DNA of 64,000 bases from CAYXLI01 sp964464925. Its GTDB lineage: Bacteria > Acidobacteriota > Terriglobia > Bryobacterales > Bryobacteraceae. Position 1 is the first letter of the stretch. Each line of letters opens with the position of its first letter. The position numbers were made by a program, and so were the translations under genes. Positions 15,071 through 23,737 of this stretch are shown one piece after another. The notes under the pieces were generated by a model. That model saw only the letters and a program-made list of their open reading frames with translations, did no database searches and had not been told where the DNA came from. The stretch spans positions 186,001-250,000 of the forward strand of contig CAYXLI010000007.1 in assembly GCA_964464925.1 (NCBI GenBank). Direction: 5' to 3'.

Positions 15071-16695
15071 TAGGGGGTTGTCCTTTCGACCGCCAGCAAA
15101 GTGAGCTGAACGTTTTCAGAAGCGGCTTCGCCCAACTTCAGCTTGACACCCTTCGACTCATATCGCTGCAGAAATTCCGGGTCTTCCCAGGAGCCCTCCT
15201 CCATCCCGTCTAGGGCAAAGGCGAGATATTCACCCGGAATTACGCCCGTGACCGAAAACGCCCCGCTCTGGTCAGACGCTGTGCGGCGCGTGTAACGGAA
15301 CTGGCCACGATGAGCACCGACCGGAATCAGCAGCACTGTCGTGCCAACCGCACCCTGCTGCCTCTCATCCACAACAGCGCCTGATACACGCGCCGCCTTG
15401 TTGCTGAGGGTTACTTCGAGGTCGCCCGGCGCTGCTCCATTGGTGAGGTCCAGACCCGAGTCAATGACTTCCTGCTGGCCAGCCTTCACTGACTTCACAT
15501 AGCTGTTCGGAGGCAGACCGTACGCATTGACCCGGTACCGCCCCGGGCTCGCCCCGGCAATTTCGAATGTGCCGTCCGCTTTGGCGGGCTGGGAATTCGG
15601 GGCGCCCATCAGGATGTTGTCCACAGGCTCGATCATCACTCGAATCTTGGCGTAATCCGGATTTTCGGCACTCTCAAATTTAAGTGCGCCCCTCAAATTG
15701 ATGCCATCGCCAATTGTGATTGAGAGGCCATCCACATTGGAGTTGCCGACCTCCACCGGAACATTCGCGTTAGTGCTAAACCCATGCACCATGCGCATCG
15801 CAATTAACATGTAAGACCCCGGCACAAGGCCAGCCACGTCGAACGTTCCATCCGGTTTGACCTGCGTGGCGCCGTTCATCCCTGCCAAACCCAATGCCGA
15901 AGACGTACGCGTCGCGTATATAGCGAAATGAGGCCCGGCTTTCCCGGAAGGAACATAGTCCATAATCTGACCGCGGATGTGAAACGTGCGCACCTTGCGT
16001 AACCGGAAGTCGATCCCACGCACTTCATTGCCTGGCGTGCACTCGAGCATCGCCGCCTGCGCGGGCTCCAAAACATTCGGATAAAACGTCACAGGATAGT
16101 TTTCTTCCACGGGAGGCACCGATTCGAAGCCCTGTAAAACCGTGTGCGGCTGAGTCGCATACACATAAAATTTGCCCGGGGGCAAGTTGGCGATGCGATA
16201 TTCGCCTATGTCGTTAGTAAGACCGCCGCCTCGCGAAACGAGTTGGCGCTTTCCGAGAACATTCCTAAACACCGCCACTTGCACGCTCACGTGCTGCAGG
16301 GGATCGCCGTCTTCGTCAGTCACCCGCCCTGCGATTACGCCTTGCGGCAGCAGCTTGAGAGTGATTCCAGTCAATTCCTGGCCGGCTGCCAGCGTGATGA
16401 GGTTGCTTTTCCCGCCAGGTCCGCTGGGGCTGCTGCTATTGAGATAGCCGGCCTTCTGCGCCGTGACGGCATAGCGTCCCGGCTCGACAGACGGAAAGAC
16501 AAACCGCCCCTCCGAATCGCTAACGACGAGCAGGTTTCTCTCACCTGCCGATGCCATACGCCTTAGGATCACCTCCGCCTTGCGAAGCGGATTGCCGCCG
16601 GCCGAGGTAACCGTGCCACTCACCTTTGCCGTCTGCTGAGCCACCACGGAAGCGGTCAATAGAAGACAGAGAACGGCGCAGCGCATCGCTCTCAT
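15070..16695 (-). CDS. Exported protein with carboxypeptidase-regulatory (Ig-like) repeats
   Basis: A ~541-residue secreted protein built of beta-sandwich repeats. After a signal peptide (AMRCAVLCLLLTASVVAQ) there are several carboxypeptidase regulatory-like or Cna-B-like modules, each with the pattern G.V....G.PL..A.V.L (KVSGTVTSAGGNPLRKAEVIL, VIAGRVTDEDGDPLQHVSVQV, RVSGAVVDERQQGAVGTTVLL) and an ending such as FVFPSVEPGRYAVTAQKAGY or FSVTGVIPGEYLAFALDG. Such proteins are abundant in Acidobacteriota and are thought to be surface or periplasmic binding proteins. The start at 16695 is chosen for the signal peptide; 16686 also fits. It is translationally coupled to accC downstream, an odd pairing. 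Confidence 0.8.
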   Translation of the reverse strand: MRAMRCAVLCLLLTASVVAQQTAKVSGTVTSAGGNPLRKAEVILRRMASAGERNLLVVSDSEGRFVFPSVEPGRYAVTAQKAGYLNSSSPSGPGGKSNLITLAAGQELTGITLKLLPQGVIAGRVTDEDGDPLQHVSVQVAVFRNVLGKRQLVSRGGGLTNDIGEYRIANLPPGKFYVYATQPHTVLQGFESVPPVEENYPVTFYPNVLEPAQAAMLECTPGNEVRGIDFRLRKVRTFHIRGQIMDYVPSGKAGPHFAIYATRTSSALGLAGMNGATQVKPDGTFDVAGLVPGSYMLIAMRMVHGFSTNANVPVEVGNSNVDGLSITIGDGINLRGALKFESAENPDYAKIRVMIEPVDNILMGAPNSQPAKADGTFEIAGASPGRYRVNAYGLPPNSYVKSVKAGQQEVIDSGLDLTNGAAPGDLEVTLSNKAARVSGAVVDERQQGAVGTTVLLIPVGAHRGQFRYTRRTASDQSGAFSVTGVIPGEYLAFALDGMEEGSWEDPEFLQRYESKGVKLKLGEAASENVQLTLLAVERTTP

Positions 16696-16737
16696 TGTCG
16701 CAGACGGACACATCCAACGGTGTTACCCTTGAACCAT

Positions 16738-17100
16738 ATGCCCTCACTTCTCCGCTGGACGTGTGCTGTTCCCACACTTCCGTGCTCCATCACTCCAGCG
16801 CCGGCGAATGCAGGCAAAGCCGCGACTATCCACTTCGCCGGTCCGAAGCATCGGATCGCGAAAGGCATCAAAGAAATTACCATTCCCCAGACAGAATCCT
16901 ACGTGAACCCGTTCAGTACGCCCGATCCGGGCGTGAAAGTTCGAGCAACAGGGCGGCAACCACGGACTGCTTTATTCCTACGGCCCCGGCAAGGTGTTCT
17001 ATTTCCGTCCGTGACACGAAACATATCCGATTTATTTTCAGCCCGAAGTTCGGCAGGTTTAAAAAACGCGATCCGTTTTTTGGCATCCAATAAGAGTTAG
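16738..17100 (+). pseudogene. Remnant of a ThuA-like (trehalose utilisation) gene
   Basis: This ~360-bp stretch has no intact gene, but its three frames together spell the C-terminal ~100 residues of a ThuA-family protein. Frame 1 gives HFAGPKHRIAKGIKEITI and YVNPFSTPDPGVK; after a shift near 16939 the next frame gives GGNHGLLYSYGPGKVFYFRP, then a TGA at 17012 where the family has Gly, then HETYPIYFQPEVRQV; after a second shift in the A-run at 17061-17066 frame 1 resumes with KNAIRFLASN to a stop at 17098-17100. At least two frameshifts and one stop show real decay. The N-terminal half is not visible. It lies just before the Fur-family gene and fills the largest gap of the window. Confidence 0.72.
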
Positions 17101-17112
17101 CGGATTTTCCCC

Positions 17113-17607
17113 ATGGCAATGGCTGGCACCAAAGATTCACTAAAGAAGCGGGGCGTTCGTCTCACACGGCAACGGCAAATCCTGCTCGATCTCATCGACA
17201 AGTCCGGCGAGCATCTGGATGTTGAGCGTCTGTACGTCCTGGCCAAACAGCAGGATCCAAAGCTGAATCGCGTGACCGTGTACCGCACGTTGAACATGCT
17301 GAAGCAGGGCGGCCTGGTAGACGAGTTGGACCTGATGCATATCGGGGGAGACCAGCACTTCTATGAAACGCGCATGAAGCAGGAGCACGCACACGTGATC
17401 TGCCTGCGGTGCGGCAAGGTGGAAGAATTCTTCGGAGAACCGCTACATAAATTGCGCAAGCAGGTGGAGCAACACTTCGGATTTGAAGTGCTGCTGGCAC
17501 GTACGGAAATCGGCGGTTATTGCTCGCATTGCCAGATTCTACGGGCGAAGGAACTGGAAGAAGCGAAGGCGCAGACCGCAGTGGTCCCACGCGCACGGAG
17601 GAGCTAA
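17113..17607 (+). CDS. Fur-family metal- or peroxide-responsive repressor
   Basis: A 164-residue Fur/PerR/Zur-type DNA-binding protein. The winged helix covers ~10-85 (RLTRQRQILLDLI and NRVTVYRTLNMLKQGGLV). The C-terminal dimerisation and metal domain has HFYETRMKQEHAHVIC with the conserved histidines and two CxxC pairs, CLRC and CSHC, that normally hold a structural zinc. The sequence alone does not tell Fur from PerR. The lysine/arginine-rich tail is longer than usual. Two in-frame starts exist (17113 and 17119). It is followed after 6 bp by the FHA-GAF phosphatase gene, so the two are probably one operon. Confidence 0.92.
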   Translation: MAMAGTKDSLKKRGVRLTRQRQILLDLIDKSGEHLDVERLYVLAKQQDPKLNRVTVYRTLNMLKQGGLVDELDLMHIGGDQHFYETRMKQEHAHVICLRCGKVEEFFGEPLHKLRKQVEQHFGFEVLLARTEIGGYCSHCQILRAKELEEAKAQTAVVPRARRS

Positions 17608-17613
17608 ACGCGG

Positions 17614-19278
17614 GTGTTGGCGCCGTCATCGGCATCTCATTCTTCGCAGGCAACGCTGGTTGTAATCAGTCCCTCCGGCACCCGGACCCGCATCCATGTG
17701 CACCCACTGCCGTTCACCTTGGGGCGCAGCGCCGATAACAACCTGGTGCTTCGAGACAATCGCGCTTCCCGCAATCATGCCCGCATTCTCTACGAGCAGG
17801 GCGATTTCTTCATTGAAGATCTGAAGAGCAGCCACGGTATAGAGGTCAACGGGGCGCGCGTCACACGTCAGAAACTTCGCGATGGCGATCGGATCCAGTT
17901 CGGAGTTCCCGATTCTTACACGTTGATCTTCAGCATAAAAGCGGAGGAGATCCACAAGATCCTGGGGCAGTTCCCTGCCTCACCCGCGGCGGCCGGAGGC
18001 GATCTGCAAAAGCTGCGTGCGCTGGTGGAAGTGGCGCGCACCGTGCAGAATAGCCTTTCTCCGGAAGACGTCCTGGGTACTGTAGTGGATGGAGCGCTTC
18101 AGGTTACGGGCTTCGAACGGGGCTTCCTGTTGCTGGCTGAGGGCGGCGTTCTTTCTCCAAAACTGGCTCGCGACCGCACGGGGGCCACGCTCCCTTTAGA
18201 AGCGTTCCGCGTACCTGTAAGCGCACTGGAGCGCGCCTTACAAGACCGGCGCGAGTTGCTCGCCATGAGCTTCGACGCTCGTTCCGCCGGATTCACGCAG
18301 GACACGGACGACACGGCTTCCGGTATTCACCGGGTCATTTGCGTGCCGCTCGTCCGCGTACGCACGGGGGGCACCGCGGAGACGCAGATGATCACTTCGA
18401 AGCGCGACACGGTAGGGCTTCTCTATCTCGATTCTGTTCGTGCGCCGGTGGATCTCTCTTCCGGCAACAGCGAGCTTCTGCAAACGCTCGCGTTGGAAGC
18501 CTCGACCGTCCTGGAGAACGCCCGCCTTCTGGAAGAAGAGCGCAAGAAACAGCGGATGGACGAGGAGCTTGCCATTGCGCGAGACATCCAGTCGAGCCTC
18601 CTGCCTGCCGCGTTACCGCAAACCGGCTGGTTCCGGGCGGCAGGATCGAGTTTGCCGTCGCACGAAGTCGGCGGAGATTATTTCGATGTCCACCGAATTG
18701 ACGGCGGTGCGTGGGCCATAGTGGTTGCCGATGTCTCGGGCAAGGGCGTCAGTTCGGCATTGCTGGCCGCGCTGCTGCAGGGCGCATTTCTGGCTGCTTC
18801 GGGAGTGGCTCCGGAAATGGAGCAATTGATCGGACGGGTAAACCGCTATTTGTACGAGCGTACCGGCGGCGAAAAATATGCAACCGTATTCTTCGCGATC
18901 CTGCATGCGGACGGGACACTCTTGTGGATCAATGCCGGCCACTGCCACCCCATTCTGGTGCGCGGCACAGGGGAACGCATTTCTCTGAAGAGCCATGGCA
19001 TGCCGCTCGGCATGTTGGATTCCGCGTCCTACTCAGTGCACGAGACGCGGCTGACGCCGGGGGATAAAGTGGTGGCATTCAGCGACGGGCTATCGGATGC
19101 ACAGAACCCGTCTGGGGATTTCTTCGAAACCCGGCGCATTTACGAATTGCTCGCACGTTGTACGCAGTTCAATTCCGCCTCTTTGCACGCCGAGCTGATG
19201 AGCGCGGTAGCTAAGTTCGTAGAAGGGGCGGAGCAGAACGACGACGTCACCGCCGTCATCTTCGAGTACTCTCCTTAG
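17614..19278 (+). CDS. FHA-GAF-PP2C (SpoIIE/RsbU-type) serine phosphatase
   Basis: A 554-residue signalling phosphatase. Residues ~15-105 form an FHA domain that binds phosphothreonine (FTLGRSADNNLVL, SRNHARI, SSHGIEVNG). Residues ~135-315 form a GAF sensor. A short helical linker (LLEEERKKQRMDEELAIARDIQSSLLP) leads to the SpoIIE-type PP2C domain with its metal-binding aspartates in GGDYFDV, ADVSGKG and FSDGLSDAQN, and NDDVTAV near the end. Such proteins act in partner-switching control of sigma factors, but no anti-sigma factor or antagonist gene is adjacent. It starts with GTG at 17614, 6 bp after the Fur-family gene, and is followed after 2 bp by a secreted protease gene. Confidence 0.92.
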   Translation: MLAPSSASHSSQATLVVISPSGTRTRIHVHPLPFTLGRSADNNLVLRDNRASRNHARILYEQGDFFIEDLKSSHGIEVNGARVTRQKLRDGDRIQFGVPDSYTLIFSIKAEEIHKILGQFPASPAAAGGDLQKLRALVEVARTVQNSLSPEDVLGTVVDGALQVTGFERGFLLLAEGGVLSPKLARDRTGATLPLEAFRVPVSALERALQDRRELLAMSFDARSAGFTQDTDDTASGIHRVICVPLVRVRTGGTAETQMITSKRDTVGLLYLDSVRAPVDLSSGNSELLQTLALEASTVLENARLLEEERKKQRMDEELAIARDIQSSLLPAALPQTGWFRAAGSSLPSHEVGGDYFDVHRIDGGAWAIVVADVSGKGVSSALLAALLQGAFLAASGVAPEMEQLIGRVNRYLYERTGGEKYATVFFAILHADGTLLWINAGHCHPILVRGTGERISLKSHGMPLGMLDSASYSVHETRLTPGDKVVAFSDGLSDAQNPSGDFFETRRIYELLARCTQFNSASLHAELMSAVAKFVEGAEQNDDVTAVIFEYSP

Positions 19279-19280
19279 CT

Positions 19281-20501
19281 ATGATTCTGCCGTTCGCATT
19301 TCTCCTACTGGCAACGGGCCTGACGGTCAAGCAGGATGGCGCCGGGTTGCGCTCCGGCTGCGACGCGGGCGATTCCTTCGTAACCCAATTGCCTGCGGGC
19401 AGCCCCATCGATATCCGTTTTGCGATGTCGGGAGCGGGTTCTACCTGCTATAAGGTTACGTCGCAGGTCGATGGGAAGCCTGTCAGTGGGTACCTGCCGG
19501 CGTCGGCGATCGCGGGCCTTGAATCCTTTGAACAATCCAGGCGGACCGCCCCATCCCTTGACGTCTCCCAAGACATGCAGAAGCAGGCGGCCGCCGCCGT
19601 GAACGGGCCGCCCGACCATCCATTGGTACGGGCGTCCGAAGCGCTCCGCGACAAGCAACCGCAGAAAGCTCTCGACATCGTAGAGCAGGCGATGAAGGTG
19701 ACGGGGCGGGACCGGCAGTATCTGGTGATCGCTGGAATTGCCGCGTATCACGCCGACGATGCAAAGAAGAGCCTCGCTTATCTGAAGGAGGCGCAACAAC
19801 TGCAGCAGGACGCCATGGTGGCTTCCTGGATAGAACGCCTCGAGCGCGAAGTAAAAGGCGACCGGAGCGGCGAGCGGCTGTATGGCAGCCGATTCCTGCT
19901 CCGTTATGAAGGCGGCGGGTTGGATGCGGATCTGGCCCGTTCCATGGTGACGATTCTGGATGATGAGTACTCGCGGCTTTCCCTCCAGCTTGGATGCCGT
20001 ACGGAAGATCGCATCGTCACGATTGTGCAATCCCCCGAAGCCTATCGGGCGACAACAGCGGCGACGGAGTGGAGCGGGGGCCAATACGACGGAAAGATCC
20101 GGATTCCCGTGGCATCTTCCCGGTCTATCCCGGCGGACACTCGCAGAACGTTTGCGCACGAAGTTGTGCATGCCTGCTTATCGAACCTAGGCCAATGGCC
20201 TGCTTGGCTGCAGGAAGGCTTCGCGCAAAAGTTCTCAGGCGAAAGCGTAACACCGGCAAGGCGTGCTTTGCTGAGGGCCGCATTCCATGGCAAACCTCCG
20301 CGGCTCGCCGACCTGGGCGCGTCGTTTTCTACGCTGGGCAGGCAGAGTGCGGAAATTGCGTATTCGTATTCCCTTCTCGCCGCCGAGACTTTGGTGACGA
20401 AGTATCAGGCCTACGGCATCATCAATCTGTTACGCGCTCCGGAGCGACTGCCACAGGTAGAAAACGATCTCGACAAAATTCTTGCAGAGGCGACACGGTA
20501 A
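19281..20501 (+). CDS. Secreted gluzincin-type metallopeptidase with TPR region
   Basis: A 406-residue exported protein. A short signal peptide is followed by an SH3-like segment (~15-75) that contains a Cys27-Cys56 pair, a helical TPR-like part (~112-190; HPLVRASEALRDKQPQKALDIVEQA) and a peptidase-MA-like domain. The zinc site is HEVVH at 293-297 with the downstream glutamate Glu312 in WLQEGFAQ, the gluzincin pattern. Target proteins are unknown. Position 2 bp after the FHA-GAF phosphatase gene indicates one transcript with it, so a phosphatase and an exported protease are coproduced. The named domains are inferred from motifs and spacing. Confidence 0.8.
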   Translation: MILPFAFLLLATGLTVKQDGAGLRSGCDAGDSFVTQLPAGSPIDIRFAMSGAGSTCYKVTSQVDGKPVSGYLPASAIAGLESFEQSRRTAPSLDVSQDMQKQAAAAVNGPPDHPLVRASEALRDKQPQKALDIVEQAMKVTGRDRQYLVIAGIAAYHADDAKKSLAYLKEAQQLQQDAMVASWIERLEREVKGDRSGERLYGSRFLLRYEGGGLDADLARSMVTILDDEYSRLSLQLGCRTEDRIVTIVQSPEAYRATTAATEWSGGQYDGKIRIPVASSRSIPADTRRTFAHEVVHACLSNLGQWPAWLQEGFAQKFSGESVTPARRALLRAAFHGKPPRLADLGASFSTLGRQSAEIAYSYSLLAAETLVTKYQAYGIINLLRAPERLPQVENDLDKILAEATR

Positions 20502-20590
20502 AATTTTCTTCGAGTCCAGAGGAACACTCGGTCTTTCAAACACTTGGGAGCTGGTCCGCGAATTGCACTTGAATATGGCGGAGGTAGCAA

Positions 20591-21388
20591 ATGCGCGGTT
20601 GCCTTTTACTGTTACTCAGCTCAGCGATGGTGTGGAGCCAAACTCCGGACGCGAAGGAGATAGTTCGGCGATCGGTAATCGCGAATGAATCCGATTGGCG
20701 CATCCTGCCTCAATTCGCCCATAACGAGACCGACGTCGAATTGAAAGACGGCAAGCGAACTACAAAGACGTATGAGCAGACCATGATCGACGGCTCTCCG
20801 TACCAGCGGCTTACGGCGATCAACGGTCAGCCACTGCCACCCGACAAGCAGAAAGAAGAAGACGCGAAGTACCGGAAAGAAATTGAGAAGCGGCAGAACG
20901 AATCCGCATCGGAGAGGGCTTCGCGCGTGGCAAAGTTCAAACAGGAGCGCGCTTCCGATCACCTGCTGATGAATGAAATGGTCAACGCGTTCGACTTCAC
21001 ACTGGCGGGCGAGGACAAAGTGAACGGGCATCCCGTGTGGGTTCTGGATGCTACACCGAAGGCCGGTTACCGGCCGGTAAATTCAGACGCCAAGGTACTG
21101 ACCGGAATGAAGGGTAGGCTGTGGATCGATAAGACTGGCTATCACTGGGTGCGCGTGAGCGCAGATGTAACTACGCCGGTGACGATGCGGCACATCGCGA
21201 AGGTGGGCCCAGGAACGCGATTCACGTTCGAACAGGAACCTGTCGCGGGAGGTCAGTATTGGCTGCCCCGCCATTTTCTACAGGAAGTGAACGCCAAGGT
21301 TCTCGGCATAGCAAAGTACGGGTCTCGAGACGAAGAGTTTTACTCGAATTACCATCGGGCGCCCCAGGCTCTTCGCGCCGCGCGTTAG
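20591..21388 (+). CDS. Exported LolA-like protein of unknown function
   Basis: A 265-residue secreted protein with a signal peptide (MRGCLLLLLSSAMVWSQ). The remainder looks like a LolA/MucB-type half-barrel: alternating strands such as WVLDATPKAGYRP, GRLWIDKTGYHWVRVSADVTTP and a final YWLPRHFLQEVNAKV. A highly charged helix (~85-125, KQKEEDAKYRKEIEKRQNE) interrupts it. Similar proteins are frequent in Acidobacteriota and carry no experimental function. It follows the peptidase gene after 89 bp and may have its own promoter. Confidence 0.7.
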   Translation: MRGCLLLLLSSAMVWSQTPDAKEIVRRSVIANESDWRILPQFAHNETDVELKDGKRTTKTYEQTMIDGSPYQRLTAINGQPLPPDKQKEEDAKYRKEIEKRQNESASERASRVAKFKQERASDHLLMNEMVNAFDFTLAGEDKVNGHPVWVLDATPKAGYRPVNSDAKVLTGMKGRLWIDKTGYHWVRVSADVTTPVTMRHIAKVGPGTRFTFEQEPVAGGQYWLPRHFLQEVNAKVLGIAKYGSRDEEFYSNYHRAPQALRAAR

Positions 21389-21441
21389 GCCGGTTTTTCA
21401 TAGCGCGGCTGCCAGGAGTAAACTTACGTCCGGGGGAGAAG

Positions 21442-22724
21442 ATGAACCGCCGTAATTTCCTGGCAACCGCCGCCACTGCCGCGGCGGCCGCTACTGATTC
21501 ACCCGTCCGCACGGAGCCATTGCGCGCCACGTATTGGGGCACTTCCTATTACGACGATAAAGAGCAGCAGCAACTGAACGATGTGCTCAATGCCCGGAGC
21601 CCCTTCCGCTGGTATGGCCTGAAGCCTCCGCTCAAAGTGGCCACGTTTGAGCAGGAGTTCGCGGCCCGCATGCGAGCCAAGTTCGCCCTCGGAGTCACGT
21701 CCGGAACCGCTGCGCTGCAATGCGCGGTGAATGCGCTGGAGATCGGCCCGGGCGATGAGGTGATTCTGCCCGCATGGACGTGGCACTCCTGTTACGCGGC
21801 TATCGTACTCGCGGGAGCGCTTCCGGTTTTCGCCGAAATTGACGAGTCCTTCAATCTCGATCCTTCAGACATCGAGCACCGCATCACGCCGAATACGAAG
21901 GCGATTCTTGCAGTACACCTGCAGGGGAACGCGTGCGATCTGGATCCGGTTCTCTCGATCGCACGCAAATACAAGCTGAAGGTAATTGAAGATTGCGCGC
22001 AGAGCGTAGGGGCCAGCTATAAGGGGCGCCCGTTAGGCTCATTCGGGGACATTGGTATTTACAGTCTTCAACTGAATAAAACTATCACCGCAGGCGAAGG
22101 CGGCGCGGTGGTCAGCAGTGACCCGGTGATTTTCGAACGCGCCGTTCGTTTTCACGACGTCGGCATGTTTCGCACGGGACATGAGAAGTGGACAGGCGAG
22201 CAGCGCCTCAGTCCCTTTGTGGGCACGAATTTCCGCATGAACGAATTCAGCGGAGGAGTTCTGCTTGCCCAACTGCGCAAGCTGGATCGAATTATTGGAG
22301 ACGTACGCGGCAATGCCCAGAGGGTGTATGAGGGGATCAAGGATCTTCCCGGCCTGCAGCTCCGGCGCCTGCCTGATCCGCAGGGCGAACTCGGGACCGG
22401 CATCTACATGGACTTCAAAACGAAAGAGCGTCGGGACCGGTTCATGGCGGGTATGAAGGCCGAAGGAGTGCCCGCCAGCCCGGCCGCAGGCTCGGCGATT
22501 CTGCCCATTCAACCGTACATTGAGAAGAAGGTCACGGTGCATCCCGCGTGGCCATCCTTTACTTCCGCGCGCGGCCGGGCCATTCGATATGGGGGGAATC
22601 CTGCCCGCGGACGATCGACATCCTCAACCGCTTCGCAGGCGTGCTGATGGATCCGAAGTTCACGCGGCGCGATACGGATGACATCACCGCCGCGATACGG
22701 AAAGTTTACGTGCGGACCGCTTAG
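21442..22724 (+). CDS. DegT/DnrJ-family aminotransferase with Tat signal; frameshift near the 3' end
   Basis: A PLP-dependent sugar-type aminotransferase. A twin-arginine leader MNRRNFLATAATAAAAA precedes an ordinary DegT N-terminus (PVRTEPLRATYWG). The PLP lysine lies in YSLQLNKTITAGEGGA and the phosphate-binding part in GVTSGTAALQCAV. The frame runs to 22647 with an unrelated tail, but after a run of six G (22591-22596) another frame continues with ESCPRTIDILNRFAGVLMDPKF and ends at 22724, which is the natural C-terminus (~427 residues). One base is missing in or beside the G run. The cofactor enzyme would be exported folded, which is rare for this family. The end overlaps convergent aguA by 4 bp. 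Confidence 0.82.
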
Positions 22725-23737
22725 GCGATCTGCTGCTGCGTCATGCAGTGTAGTGTGCCCAGACCCAGGACCAAGTCTACCGCATGAATGCCGACGATTT
22801 GATGCTTCGGGAATACCTTGGAGAGCGTGTTGAGCGCGATGCGGTCGTTCGGATCATTGAAGGCCGGCATCAGCACAAGCCCGTTCGCAATGTAGAAATT
22901 CGCGTATGACGCGGGCAGCCGTTGCCCGGCGAAATAGAGCGGTTCAGGCATCGGCAGCGGCACTACTTTCAAATCCTTCCTGCGCTTCAACAGCGTCAGG
23001 TTTTCCTGCGTTGTTTCGTAGTTCGTTTCGCCCTTTTCCCGCTCTACGGCCAGCAGCACCGTCGCAGCATCGGCAAAGCGGGCCAGGTCATCCACGTGGC
23101 CGTGCGTGTCATCACCGGCTATGCCGTTCTTCAGCCAAATTGTATTCGTGACGCCGAGGTATTCGCGGAATATCGACTCCAGTTGCTCCCGCGAAAGCCC
23201 CGGGTTGCGCGCCTGGATGGGGCTCAGCAGGCACTCCTCGGTCGTCAGCATCGATCCGGCGCCATTGACATCGATACTGCCGCCCTCCAGCACGATTCTG
23301 CGGCCCTCCAGCACGGGGTCTACAATCGAGAGTTTGTACTTGCGCGCAATTTTGGCGGGAACAGCATCGTCTGTTTTCCAGTTGGCGTATTTGGCCCAAC
23401 CGTTAAAGCGCCAATTCAAAAGAGTGATAGCACCGCCGGAATCTTTGACAAAGGTCGGGCAGTAATCGCGAGTCCAGCTCCGGTTCGTCGGACAGACAAA
23501 GAAGTCTACGGCATTTAAATCCGCGCCTGCGGTGCGCAACATCTTCGTGACTTTAGACTGCGCGTCGCGATCTTCTATCAGGATGTGGACGCGCTCCACG
23601 CTGCCGAGCCGGCGCACGATCTCGCAGTAGACCCACGGTACGGGTGCGAATTTTCCAGGCCAATCACTCTTTTCATGCGGCCATGCGATCCACGTGCCCT
23701 CGTGGAGTTCCCATTCCGCAGGCATCCTGTAGGCCAT
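22721..23737 (-). CDS. aguA: Agmatine deiminase
   Basis: A 338-residue enzyme of the PAD_porph family that converts agmatine to N-carbamoylputrescine and ammonia. The start at 23737 is chosen because it overlaps the TGA of aguB as TGATG; the open frame upstream of it encodes no family sequence. Seen are WIAWPHEKSDWPGKF, SWTRDYCPTF, the glutamate/asparagine-rich VLEGGSIDVNG, GDDTHGHVDDLARF and the catalytic cysteine near the end in GTLHCMTQQQ. Together with the preceding gene it makes a two-step route from agmatine to putrescine. Confidence 0.94.
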   Translation of the reverse strand: MAYRMPAEWELHEGTWIAWPHEKSDWPGKFAPVPWVYCEIVRRLGSVERVHILIEDRDAQSKVTKMLRTAGADLNAVDFFVCPTNRSWTRDYCPTFVKDSGGAITLLNWRFNGWAKYANWKTDDAVPAKIARKYKLSIVDPVLEGRRIVLEGGSIDVNGAGSMLTTEECLLSPIQARNPGLSREQLESIFREYLGVTNTIWLKNGIAGDDTHGHVDDLARFADAATVLLAVEREKGETNYETTQENLTLLKRRKDLKVVPLPMPEPLYFAGQRLPASYANFYIANGLVLMPAFNDPNDRIALNTLSKVFPKHQIVGIHAVDLVLGLGTLHCMTQQQIA

